DNA of 64,000 nt from Myxococcales bacterium (GTDB lineage Bacteria; Myxococcota_A; Polyangia; Fen-1088): contig JAGTJU010000006.1 of assembly GCA_022184915.1 (NCBI GenBank), positions 248,001 to 312,000 on the forward strand, given 5' to 3'. This document shows, one piece after another, positions 43,844-52,800 of the stretch (its first letter is position 1; every line of letters begins with the position of its first letter). The notes beneath the pieces are model-generated. The model had not been told where the DNA came from, searched no databases, and was given only the letters and a program-made list of their open reading frames with translations. The position numbers were made by a program, and so were the translations under genes.

Positions 43844-44839
43844 CTAGTGGGCCGTCACGAGGGGACCAGTCCGTCGCTCCGGGCCGCCAAAGCTCACCTG
43901 GTGCTGTCTGCGGTTTTCACGCGTGCCTTGCGCCCGAAGAGCCGCACCCCGAAGCAGCCGGCCCACCAATTCGGCGAAGCCGATACCGGCCAGCTTCGCC
44001 AAGCGGGGCAGGGGACTCGCTTGTGTCATCACGGGCATCGCGTCGACCTCGCGGAGGATCTCGTTGCCGCGCTCGGAGACCTGGATGTGCACCAGGGCCG
44101 CGCCGGTGCAACCCAGCGCTTCGTAGGCCTGCGTGGCCAAGCGCAACACCGAGCGAAGGCGCTCGGCCGGAAGCCGGCAGGGTACGGACGCACCGGTCAG
44201 ACCCACGCCCGCCGGGCCTTCGGCCAGCCCGGAGCGCACGAGCTCGAGTGCGCCCAGCGGCTCACCGTCGAGGACGCCTACCTCCAGGGTCCGACCCACG
44301 AGGTGCCGTTCCACCAGAGCCAGGTCATCGACGCGCACCACCTCGTCGAGGGCCGTCTCGAGCTCGAGCTCGTCGAAGGCGACGTTCTCGGCAAAGGGCA
44401 GCCTCCCGTGGACGGGGCGCAGGGCGACCGGGAAACCAAACTGGCCGTGTGTGTCCACGATGTTCTCACCACTGTTTCCGTCAAAGACGTATCCCGCGGC
44501 GGTCGGCAAGTTGTGGAGGCGAAGAACCTCCTTGGTCTTGATCCGGTGCGAGGCTACCGCCGCAGCGGTTACACCGCAGCCAGTGTAGGGAATTCCCAGG
44601 ATCTCGAGGAAGCCCTGAAGACACCCGTCGTCGCCCAGGCGACCCTGCAAGGCCAAGAACGCAGAGGAAATTCGTGCCTGGCGCACGGAGAGGTCGAGCT
44701 CTTGGTCGAGGAACACGGGCACGCCCTCGTGGCCCAAGCGGGCGAGAGCTGCCGAGATCGCCTCGCCCTGTCGCAACCCCAACTCGCGCTGCCCTGGCCG
44801 CCCGCTCAAGAAGATTCCGATCCGTTGCTTGCCCTGCAT
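43844..44839 (-). CDS. degenerate D-alanine-D-alanine ligase paralogue (ATP-grasp)
   Basis: A 331-residue ATP-grasp protein with Ddl ancestry: SGRPGQRELGLRQGEAI at the N-terminus, LQGFLEILGIPYTGCGV, and TQASPLPRLAKLAGIGFAELV at the end. Several active-site residues have changed. The His-Gly of HGxxGEDG is LQGRLGDDG, the Ser of YTGSGV is Cys, the Lys-x5-GSS loop reads ALRPVHGRL, and the magnesium Asn of NEVN is Asp (REVDAMPVM). It probably is not a D-Ala ligase; a changed substrate or a regulatory role is possible. Divergent from the HARE-HTH gene. The frame also continues with a 25-residue polar tail. Confidence 0.82.
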   Translation of the reverse strand: MQGKQRIGIFLSGRPGQRELGLRQGEAISAALARLGHEGVPVFLDQELDLSVRQARISSAFLALQGRLGDDGCLQGFLEILGIPYTGCGVTAAAVASHRIKTKEVLRLHNLPTAAGYVFDGNSGENIVDTHGQFGFPVALRPVHGRLPFAENVAFDELELETALDEVVRVDDLALVERHLVGRTLEVGVLDGEPLGALELVRSGLAEGPAGVGLTGASVPCRLPAERLRSVLRLATQAYEALGCTGAALVHIQVSERGNEILREVDAMPVMTQASPLPRLAKLAGIGFAELVGRLLRGAALRAQGTRENRRQHQVSFGGPERRTGPLVTAH

Positions 44840-44930
44840 CTCTTCACGGGTACCCCCGCGTTACGTGGCGGTCAAAAAAACGCCCAGCCAGCCGGATGCA
44901 ATCGCCGCTTTTGTGGTAAAGAGTGCCGCG

Positions 44931-46571
44931 ATGACGTTTCTAGAAGCCGCTCTGCACATCCTCGGCAGAGAGGGAAAGCCCCTCCATTTCAAAGAGCTAA
45001 CGGAGAAGGCCGTCAACAAGAAGCTGCTCACCTTCGTGGGGCGTACGCCCGAAGTGACGATGCAGACGCAATTGACCGCAGCCGTGAAGAAGGCCCCAGG
45101 TAACCCCTTCGTGCGGGTGAAGCCGGGCGTGTTCGGGCTGCTGCGCTACCCAGAGATCGGGGAACTCGAGCCGGTGGCCGAGGTCGTGGCGCCCGAAGAG
45201 GCCCCGCTCGTCGCAGAAACCTCCAGCGAGGCGGAGGCCCCTGAGGCCCGACGCCGGAGAACCCGCCGGGGACGGCGGGGTCGCGATCGCGACGAGAGTG
45301 CCGAATCCGAGGCTCCGGGCCGTCAGGGGCCAGGAGACGACAGTCCCGCCGTGGCGACTGTCGAGGAGCTTGAGGAGCGAGGGGCTGAGATGGGCTCGAG
45401 CCGCCCTGAACCCTTGCCGCTGCCCGCTCCTCCGAGAGCGTTTGTCTCGAAGGGCGTCGAGGCCGACGCGCCTGGCTCCGACGAGGCCGGGCATGAGGAC
45501 GACGACGGTGAACTCGCCGAGGGTGACGAACTCGCCGCCGGCGAAGCCGGAGGAGCTGAGGGCGATGGCCCAGGCCGCCGCCGCCGCCGCAGGCGTCGTC
45601 GCCGAAGGGGAGGGGCTGTGGATGCCAACGGGCTCGCGGTGGAGCCAGGCAGCTTCACGGACGATTTTGCTTCCTTGCCCACGGATGGTGCGGGCGACGG
45701 CGACTTCGGCGTGGGAGTTCCCGAGGGCGCGCCCGTCGTGGAGGCGGTGTCTGAAGGGCCGCGAGACGTCCCCACGGTCTCCGATGACGGTCCTGGTCGT
45801 CGCATCATGGCGCCGCTCGACGCCGCCATCGAGGTGCTGCGCGGCCAAGCGCCCGGGCGGGGCGTGCACGTCCGTCAGATCGCAGACACGGCCGTGCGGC
45901 GTCGCCTGGTTCACGGTGAGGCCCACGAGGCGTGGCGGGTCATGCGTGCAGCGCTGGCTGCCGAATCCAAGGAGCGTTTGCGTGCCGGCCTGCGCCCGCG
46001 CATCCGTGCGGCAGGCAGCGGTCTTTTCGCTCTCGCGCGTCGGCCCGCCGACATGGATCTCGAAAAGGCCGAGTCGGTGTACGGAGAGGCGGTCCGCGCC
46101 TTGCGGGAACGCACGCTCGCGTCGCTCGAGCAGCGGCTGGGCGAGCTTGCCAGCGGCGCCTTCGAGGCCCTGGCCCGGGTGCTCTTGCAGCGTGAAGGCT
46201 TTGGTCCCGCCACCTTCGTCAAGCGCGTCGAGGGCACCGTTTATCTCGAAGCTTTGCGAGGGCGTGGTTGGAAGCCATCGAAGTGCCTCGTGGCGCTGCG
46301 ATGGGGCTCTTCGCCCGCAGGGCGTCGGGCGGTGGGTGAGCTGCGCGCAGGCGTGCGGGCGCGCAACGCCGACGAAGGCGTGCTGTTGCTGGCTGGCCGG
46401 TTGTCGGAAGAAGCCATCCGCGAGTGGAAGCAGCCCGGCCCCCCCATCGAGGTGGTCGACGGCCCGGCCATGTCCGAGGCCTGTGCGCGCCACGGTGTGG
46501 GCGTCATCAACGCGCAGGTGAACGTCGATTTCGTCGACGCCGACTTCTTTGCCGAGCTCTCGGAGGGCTGA
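44931..46571 (+). CDS. HARE-HTH protein with Arg-rich linker and Mrr-like domain
   Basis: Three-part protein of 546 residues. An N-terminal HARE-HTH domain (FLEAALHILGREGKPLHFKE...PFVRVKPGVFGL) is followed by a long acidic, Glu/Asp-rich linker with an 11-Arg run near residue 223, then a second HARE-like segment (PLDAAIEVLRGQAPGRGVHVRQ) and an Mrr-type nuclease fold from about residue 405 (FEALARVLLQREGFGPATFV; CLVALRWGSS; EGVLLLAGRLSEEA). The catalytic Asp and Q-x-K are replaced (VYLEAL; ALR), so it probably does not cut DNA. A chromatin, modified-DNA or transcription-linked role is expected by analogy. ATG 44931; only AAAGAG ahead. Confidence 0.82.
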   Translation: MTFLEAALHILGREGKPLHFKELTEKAVNKKLLTFVGRTPEVTMQTQLTAAVKKAPGNPFVRVKPGVFGLLRYPEIGELEPVAEVVAPEEAPLVAETSSEAEAPEARRRRTRRGRRGRDRDESAESEAPGRQGPGDDSPAVATVEELEERGAEMGSSRPEPLPLPAPPRAFVSKGVEADAPGSDEAGHEDDDGELAEGDELAAGEAGGAEGDGPGRRRRRRRRRRRGGAVDANGLAVEPGSFTDDFASLPTDGAGDGDFGVGVPEGAPVVEAVSEGPRDVPTVSDDGPGRRIMAPLDAAIEVLRGQAPGRGVHVRQIADTAVRRRLVHGEAHEAWRVMRAALAAESKERLRAGLRPRIRAAGSGLFALARRPADMDLEKAESVYGEAVRALRERTLASLEQRLGELASGAFEALARVLLQREGFGPATFVKRVEGTVYLEALRGRGWKPSKCLVALRWGSSPAGRRAVGELRAGVRARNADEGVLLLAGRLSEEAIREWKQPGPPIEVVDGPAMSEACARHGVGVINAQVNVDFVDADFFAELSEG

Positions 46572-47262
46572 CAGCTCGAACACAAGCGCTCCGGCTCCCT
46601 CACGAGCCGGGCGCTGGTGCTGGCTGGGGCGGCGCCCCTACGATCCTGTTGCGGCTCTGCAGGAGCGGCTGCGCGAAGAGGTCTTCACGGGTGGTCCCGA
46701 GACCTTGGTCCTCGTCGAACACGATCCGGTGATCACCCTCGGGCGCTCCGCCGCTCCTGAGAACGTGCTGGTGGAGCCTGAGCGCCTCGAAGCCATGGGT
46801 GTGGCTCTTCGCCACACGCGTCGGGGCGGCGACGTCACCTACCACGGTCCCGGGCAGCTCGTTGGCTATCCGGTCTTCCGTCTGGACAAGGGGGTTGTCG
46901 CTCACGTCACGTCCATGGCCGAAGCCATCCTGGCTCTGCTCGAAGGTCTGGGGGTCAAGGCCGAATTTCGGCGCAGCGAGCCCGGGATTTGGGTGGGCAA
47001 CGACAAGGTGTGTGCCTTTGGGGTGCACGTGCGCAGACGGGTGGCAATCCACGGCTTCGCGCTCAACGTCGCAACTGCCCTCGACGCCTACGCGCTCATC
47101 GTTCCTTGCGGGCTTAAGGACAAGGGCGTGACATCGCTCGCGGCGCTGACCGGCCGCACGTTCCCACTGACCACACTACTTTCACGGTTGGTGGTCGCCT
47201 TCGAGACCGCGTACGGAATGTCCCTTCACGAAGTCTCGGCCGATGTGGTTGCAGGCTCGTGA
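46549..47262 (+). CDS. lipB: octanoyltransferase LipB
   Basis: Transfers octanoyl groups from acyl carrier protein to lipoyl domains, the first step of lipoate synthesis. Conserved blocks: RRGGDVTYHGPGQLVGYPV, GIWVGNDKVCAFGVHVRR, IHGFALNVATALDAYALIVPCGLKDKGVTSL with the catalytic Cys and Lys region. No ATG, GTG or better start is available in frame; TTG 46549 overlaps the HARE-HTH stop by 23 bases. No lipA gene is adjacent, so it must lie elsewhere. Its GTGA end overlaps the ATP-grasp gene. Confidence 0.93.
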   Translation: MPSSRRADSSNTSAPAPSRAGRWCWLGRRPYDPVAALQERLREEVFTGGPETLVLVEHDPVITLGRSAAPENVLVEPERLEAMGVALRHTRRGGDVTYHGPGQLVGYPVFRLDKGVVAHVTSMAEAILALLEGLGVKAEFRRSEPGIWVGNDKVCAFGVHVRRRVAIHGFALNVATALDAYALIVPCGLKDKGVTSLAALTGRTFPLTTLLSRLVVAFETAYGMSLHEVSADVVAGS

Positions 47263-48446
47263 GACCTCACGCTAGACTGACTCCAACACACGTGGGCCAT
47301 ACACTCGAGGGACGTATCGTCGTTGCCTTCAACCGTGACTTCGAGGAGGCCAAGGGCGACCCTGAAAACCGCGCCCGCGAGGATGTGGTCGGCACGGCCC
47401 GTGACGTGGCATCGGCCCTCGCGGCAGCAGGCTTCGAGGTCGAGACCCTGGGCGTGACGGATGACGTGGGAGCAGCCGTCGACGAGATAGCGTCCTTGGC
47501 GCCCGATGCGGTCTTCAACCTCTGCGAGTCGTTTGGCGGCGAGGGCCGCTTCGAAGCGGTTTTTCCCCTGCTCCTGGACCTTTCTCAGCTTGCCTTTACG
47601 GGCTCGACGGCACCCACGTTGATGCTGGCGGTCCACAAAGACCGCACCAAGCAGATCCTCCAAGCCTGCGGCGTGTGTACGCCTGCAAGCCTTCGCGTGG
47701 ACGGACCGTCCGTGCCCTCCACCTTCGAGATGCCCGGTCCGATGATCGTGAAGCCCTCGCGCGAGGACGCGTCGGTGGGGATCAGCAACGACTCGGTCGT
47801 GGCGACGCGCGCAGCGCTCGAAAGGCAGGTGGCCTACGTCTGGGAACGCTACCGTCAGCCCGTGCTGGTCGAACAGTACATCGACGGCCGCGAAATCTAC
47901 GTGGCCAAGCTGGACGGCGGGCGCGAAGAGGCCTCCTGCATCTTGCCGCTCTTCGAGGTGGACTTCGGCGGACTCGCCGCCCATCACCCGCGGGTGGTCA
48001 CCTTCGAGGCGAAGTGGCGTGAAGAGTCGGCTGCGTACCATGGAACGCCTACCCGTCCCGCGGAGCTGCCGGCCGCGGTCGTGGCGCGGATCGAGGCGGT
48101 GGGCCGGGCTGCCTTCGCCGCCCTCGACGTGCGGGATTACGGCCGCGTCGACGTCAGGTTGGCGGACGATGGCACTCCTTACGTCATCGATGTAAACCCA
48201 AACTGTGACCTATCGTCCGTTGCGGGCTTCGCCAAGGCAGCCCTCGAGGGGGGAAGGTCCTACGAAGCTCTCATCCAACACATCGCGCGGCTTGCCCTCG
48301 CACGGAAACATGCAGACACGATCCCCCTTGCCCCACGATCGAGACGCCCTCGCGACGCTGCTGTCGGACCCACCCGACAACCCGTTTCGCGACGAAGAGG
48401 TGGCGTGCGCGCTGGATCTTCTCGCGGCGGTCCTGGAGCCACCTGA
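47259..48446 (+). CDS. ATP-grasp ligase related to D-Ala-D-Ala ligase
   Basis: ATP-grasp carboxylate-amine ligase of unknown substrate. VFNLCESFGGEGRFEAV, LAFTGSTAPTLMLAVHKDRTK, PMIVKPSREDASVGI, EQYIDGREIYVAK and VIDVNPNCDLSSVAGFAKAA are the expected motifs, including the Asn and Glu/Asp metal ligands, so unlike the paralogue at 43844 it looks catalytically intact. Starts at GTG 47259, overlapping the lipB stop (GTGA). The last 45 residues or so (HADTIPLAPRSRRPR...) lie in an alternative frame inside the GNAT gene, a 137-base overlap that suggests lost stop or frameshift. A peptide or amino acid ligation role is possible. Confidence 0.85.
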   Translation: MRPHARLTPTHVGHTLEGRIVVAFNRDFEEAKGDPENRAREDVVGTARDVASALAAAGFEVETLGVTDDVGAAVDEIASLAPDAVFNLCESFGGEGRFEAVFPLLLDLSQLAFTGSTAPTLMLAVHKDRTKQILQACGVCTPASLRVDGPSVPSTFEMPGPMIVKPSREDASVGISNDSVVATRAALERQVAYVWERYRQPVLVEQYIDGREIYVAKLDGGREEASCILPLFEVDFGGLAAHHPRVVTFEAKWREESAAYHGTPTRPAELPAAVVARIEAVGRAAFAALDVRDYGRVDVRLADDGTPYVIDVNPNCDLSSVAGFAKAALEGGRSYEALIQHIARLALARKHADTIPLAPRSRRPRDAAVGPTRQPVSRRRGGVRAGSSRGGPGAT

Positions 48447-48795
48447 GGGCAACACCTACGAGGCGCTGGTTGGGGTAGACGAGACTGATGCCCCCCTGTC
48501 CTACGCGTGTTTCGGTCGAATCCCGATGACCGATGCCACCTACGACCTGTACTGGATGGTCACCAAGCGCCAGCGGCGTGGAGAAGGTCTTGGTGCAAAG
48601 CTGCTGGCGGCACTCGAGGCTATGCTGGGGGCCCGGGGGGCGCGAACGGTTCGCATCGAGACCTCGAGCCTGGAGGGCGCAGGCGGTGCGCGCCGCTTCT
48701 ACGAGCGCAACGGCTACCGTGTCGTGGGCGTCATCCCGGACTTCTATCGGCCCGGTGATGACCTGGTCACGTTGACGAAACGACTGGAGCGCTGA
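48310..48795 (+). CDS. GNAT-family N-acetyltransferase
   Basis: Acetyl-CoA-dependent N-acetyltransferase of 161 residues. The acetyl-CoA site is VTKRQRRGEGLGAKLLAALE with the Q/R-x-x-G-x-G/A pattern, and the C-terminal ARRFYERNGYRVVGVIPDFY is the strand-helix end of the fold. ATG 48310 is chosen since domain similarity starts soon after; the frame upstream is shadow. It overlaps the 3' end of the ATP-grasp gene. The ligase and acetyltransferase may act in one pathway, for example modification of a peptide or antibiotic; not shown by sequence. Confidence 0.88.
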   Translation: MQTRSPLPHDRDALATLLSDPPDNPFRDEEVACALDLLAAVLEPPEGNTYEALVGVDETDAPLSYACFGRIPMTDATYDLYWMVTKRQRRGEGLGAKLLAALEAMLGARGARTVRIETSSLEGAGGARRFYERNGYRVVGVIPDFYRPGDDLVTLTKRLER

Positions 48796-48800
48796 GGCCG

Positions 48801-49769
48801 ATGCCGTTCGCGCAAGCCCGGGGGCCGGTCCGACTGACATGGGCCCAGGGCGCGTGCGTTTTGGGACTCGTGGCGCTTGGGGCTTGCAAGCCGAAGAGCG
48901 AGACGCAGCCAGGGAGCGAGCCTCACTTCGCCACGCCGATCCTCGGCGACGTGCTCGTCAAGCGGCTGGGCCCCGCCGATGAACAGCTGGCAGGGGTGGC
49001 GTTCGATGACCGCGCGATGTCAGGGCAAGCGCGTGAACGACTGGAGGCGTCCCGGATCTTTGCGCCCAGACCTTCTGAAGCGGCGGGCGGGGGATCCAGC
49101 CGCTCGGCGAACCCCGAGGCCACGGTGTTGGCGGCATACGCCGTCGAGAACGTTTGGGCGGAGGGCAAGGGCCTTGCCCGCGCTCTGGTTCGTCTCAAGG
49201 TGGCGGTCAAACCCAGCCGCCTCGCGGATCCGTATTGGGCCGAGGACGTCGAGGCCCAGGGCGAGATCCCCTACGACACTGCGCCCGAAAGCGCCCCACC
49301 AGCCCGCGCTTTCACCACGCTCGTGTCTCGCATGATGACGGAGATGTTGGATGAATACATCGCCCGGCAGCAGCTGCGCAGGGCGGAGGACTCGGTCCTT
49401 TTGGCAGCTCTGAAGGAGCGACAGAGCGCCCATCTCGAAGACGCTCTACGCATCGCAGGAAGGCGCAAGCTCCAGGCCGCCGTGCCCGCCCTTTTGGAGC
49501 TGCTCAACGACGAGCGTGAACCCGTGCGCGATGCCGCCCTCGGCGCTTTGCTCGAGATGCGCGAGCGAAGGGCCGTCAAGGTTCTCACTACCAGCCGCTC
49601 GATGCACGACACGCGTGAAATGCGGAAGATCCTGAACGCGATCGCCGTTCTCGGCGGCAACGAGGCGGTTTCGTACCTGAACTTCGTTGCGGATGCTCAC
49701 GAAGATCCGGAGCTGCGCGCCTACGCTCGGGAAGCCCTCGGCAAGCTCACCCCTCGTCCTGAAAACTAA
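48801..49769 (+). CDS. HEAT-repeat lipoprotein
   Basis: Predicted lipoprotein of 322 residues with signal ending LGLVALGAC. The second half has HEAT-like helices: EDALRIAGRRKLQAAVPALLELLNDEREPVRDAALGALLEM, RRAVKVLTTSRSMHDTREMRKILNAIAVLGG and EDPELRAYAREALGKLT. It follows the GNAT gene by five bases and precedes the giant regulator by 50. Sensing or scaffolding for that regulator is plausible since it is directly upstream; no direct evidence. Confidence 0.78.
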   Translation: MPFAQARGPVRLTWAQGACVLGLVALGACKPKSETQPGSEPHFATPILGDVLVKRLGPADEQLAGVAFDDRAMSGQARERLEASRIFAPRPSEAAGGGSSRSANPEATVLAAYAVENVWAEGKGLARALVRLKVAVKPSRLADPYWAEDVEAQGEIPYDTAPESAPPARAFTTLVSRMMTEMLDEYIARQQLRRAEDSVLLAALKERQSAHLEDALRIAGRRKLQAAVPALLELLNDEREPVRDAALGALLEMRERRAVKVLTTSRSMHDTREMRKILNAIAVLGGNEAVSYLNFVADAHEDPELRAYAREALGKLTPRPEN

Positions 49770-49775
49770 GTTGGC
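49761..49775. promoter_or_regulatory. near-copy of the downstream palindrome, upstream of the giant regulator gene
   Basis: GAAAACTAAGTTGGC at 49761-49775 matches 13 of 15 bases of the perfect palindrome at 54870-54884 and shares the central AACTAAGTT. It spans the stop of the HEAT lipoprotein gene and lies 45 bases before the regulator's ATG; a TACACT -10-like box (49808-49813) is between. A possible autoregulatory site. Confidence 0.4.
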
Positions 49776-49819
49776 GGAGTTTCCTGGGCGATGGCCTGGA
49801 GCTCCGGTACACTGCCGGG

Positions 49820-52800
49820 ATGCAGGCCAACTCCGTTGGCACGGGGCCCGCCCTGACGGCCGATGCCGGAGAGGGCGATGCGTCCGCGCCTTTGCTCGAT
49901 GGTCGCTTTCAGGTGCGGGGTGCCTTGGCTGCAGGCGGGCAGGGCGAGACCCTCAGGGCATGGGACCTCAGGGAGGGGAGCCCGTGCGTCATCAAGTTTG
50001 CACCCCGCCTCGACACGGGGCTCGGACGCGAATTCGAGGTCCTGCGACGCTTGTGCCATCCCAACATCGTCCGCGTCCGCGCGTTCGGTACAGCGGTCCG
50101 GATCCCGAGTCCGACCCCCGGCGCTCCGCTGACTCCCTACCTCGTCCTGGACGCCATAGAGGGGCAGTCTCTGGCTGATGGCCCTGCCGCGGGGATCAGC
50201 CCCCCGCGTCTGTGGGAACTGGCGACAGCGCTCACCGATGCTCTCGGCTACTTGCACGAACGGGGTGTTCTGCACGGGGACGTCACCCCGTTCAACGTTC
50301 TCGTCGAGCGCACGACGGGCCGGGTCGTACTCGTCGATTTCGGGCTCTGCGGGAGCCCCAAGAGCCCCGGGCATGCCCGCCCGGGGCTTGCCTCGGGCAC
50401 GCCTGGTTTTGCCGCACCCGAGGCGCTCCTGGGGGCGGCGACGGCGCGCTCCGACTTGTTCGGCCTCGGCGCGACGCTGTGGTGGTGCCTCGGGCGACAG
50501 GCGCCCTACGGCGAAGGAGGCGAAGGCGTGGCCCGGCTCTTTGCACGCCAGCCGCCCCGGTCCCTCGCACCCGCGGGAGAGCCCCTGGCGCAGGCCCTGC
50601 AGGACCTGTCCCGGCAGCTGATCGCGTTTGCGCCCGACGAGCGTCCTGCCAGTGCCCGTGACGTGAGCGCCCGGCTTGCCCGCATCGCTCAGGCGCACGG
50701 TTTCGGGGCCCCAGGACCCGAGGGTCTATCGGCGCCCCCTCCGTTTCGAGGTGACCGCCTGGCCGGGCTCTTCACCGGCCGCGCTCGCGAACTGGACGCG
50801 CTCGCGCGCGTGTTCGATGACCTGCTCGCCGGGCAGTGTCCCCGGACGGCGGTCATCGTGTCGGGGCCCGAGGGAAGTGGCCGGCGCAGTTTGCTGGGCG
50901 AAGCGCTTCAGCGTGCGCGTCGTGCGGCGCTGGTGCAGGGCAAGCCTGCGTTGCGGGTGCTCACCCCCGAGGAGGTGCTGCGAGAGGCCGGCGCGGGCCC
51001 GCGGTTGGCTGGCGCCCCTGCCGATCAGACCTACGCGTGGTTTCGGGCCCAGGTGCTCTCGGCGTCCGCGCGCGTGGCCGAGGTCGCCCCCCTCGTCGTC
51101 TGGGTGGATCCGGCGGCCGACGCCGTTTTGGGGGGAGCGGATCTTTCTTCGTGGCGTGGCCTGCTCGCCGCCCAAGAGCCAGGGCGTGTCCTCTTTGTTG
51201 GCCCGGGGCCGCCCGGTGCGGTGGCCGAGGCCTCCGGGGAAGTCGTTTTGGAGTTGGCATTGTCCCCCCTGCGGGCAGAAGATCTGGCCGCTCTCTGCGC
51301 GGAGGCGGGCCTGGCGCCGGGGCCATCAGAGCAGCGCCGTCTCCTCGAACGCTCGGGCGGCAACGCCGCCTTGTTGACGCACCTGCTGCGCCAGACGGGG
51401 GAGGGAACGAGCCTCGCCGGCGCGGATGAGGCGCCGCCCGAGGAGATCTTGAGAGGTAGCTTCGCCCGGTTGTCTGACGAGGCCCAGGCGGCGGTGCTCG
51501 AGGCCTGGTGGGAGCTCCCCGCGGCGGGCGTGCCCACAAACCGTTTGGGCGGCCCCGGGCGGGACGAGGCTTCGCGCGCCGGGTGGCTGGTGCAGGATGA
51601 CTTCGGATCGTGGCGCCTACCTTCAGGGCTGCATCATTCCGCTGTGTGGGGAGCCTCGCAGCCTCCGCCGGGTCCGCGCGTGGCCGCCCTCGCGGCAAAG
51701 GCCCGGCAGGAGGCGCGAGACGTCAAACGCGCCGAGGCCTTGCGTCTTCTCGGTGCCCCCTCCGAAGCTCGAGAGGTGTTCTTTGCCGCCGCCGGAGCCC
51801 AGGCAGAGCGCGGTGCGGTGGCCGAGGCCCTGTGGTGCTGGGAACGGGCCCGCGCGCTGCCGGAGCCCTGGCCCTCCGAAGCGGCGACGGGCTACGCGGA
51901 GGCGTTGGGCGCCGTCGGGCGCTACGAGGACGCCGCCGCCTGGCTCGAAGCGCAGCCCGAGCCCGCGTTGCCCGCAGGGCGCGCCCGGCGCGCAGAGGTC
52001 CACGCCGCCCTGCTACGGCGGCGGGGCACCCTGCACGCCGCGCTCACCCGCCTCGAACGCACGCGAGATGCGCTTTCGACCCCCGATGGCGCCGACGCCA
52101 GGGCCCGGCTGGGCGTGCAGATGGGCCGCCTTCTCATCGCGCAGGGCCGCTTCTCCGAAGCCTGGGAGGCGGTGGTCGCGCCGGTCCCGGACGCGGCCAG
52201 AGGGTTATGGCTCGAGACCCGCGCCCTGGCCGCAAGCTATCTCGGGCGCGCCGCGGAGGCCGAAGAGGCTCTACTGGCATGGGCGCATCTGGCCCGGGAG
52301 CGCAACGACACCCCGTTGGCCGCTCGGTGTGCAGCGGTGGAGGGGCTGCATGCCCAGTTGCTCGGCCAGCCCCGCCGGGCCGCCGAAGCCTACCTTCGTG
52401 CCTACGAAGCTCACGTCCGCACCGGTGACGTTCACGGCGGCGCCAACGCGCGGCTCAACTTGGCGATGGCCAACGCCGAGCTTGGCTTTTTCACCGTCGC
52501 GCTCGAGGCCTTTCGCGACGCCCATGCGCAGCTGCTTCGCCTGGGCGCTGACCGGGACGCGACCTTGGCCGTGTTCAACGCCGGTCTGCTCTTCGCCCGC
52601 CTCGGCGATCAACGGGCGGCCGAGGCCGCCTGGAACCGCGTGCACGGGGTGGCCGTGCCGGGCGATCCCGCCGTGACCGCCTGGGCCGAATGGCTGAGCG
52701 CCGAACGGGCTTTGGCGAGGGGCGCGTTCACAGACGCTGCGAGCGCCTGGGCCCGCGCCTCCGCGTCGTTCGCCAAGACGGGTGATCCCCACCAGGCTAC

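Noticed and set aside
43847-45103. 418-codon plus-strand frame spanning the Ddl-like and HARE-HTH genes
   Set aside because: Opposes one gene and overlaps another out of frame; no recognisable sequence.
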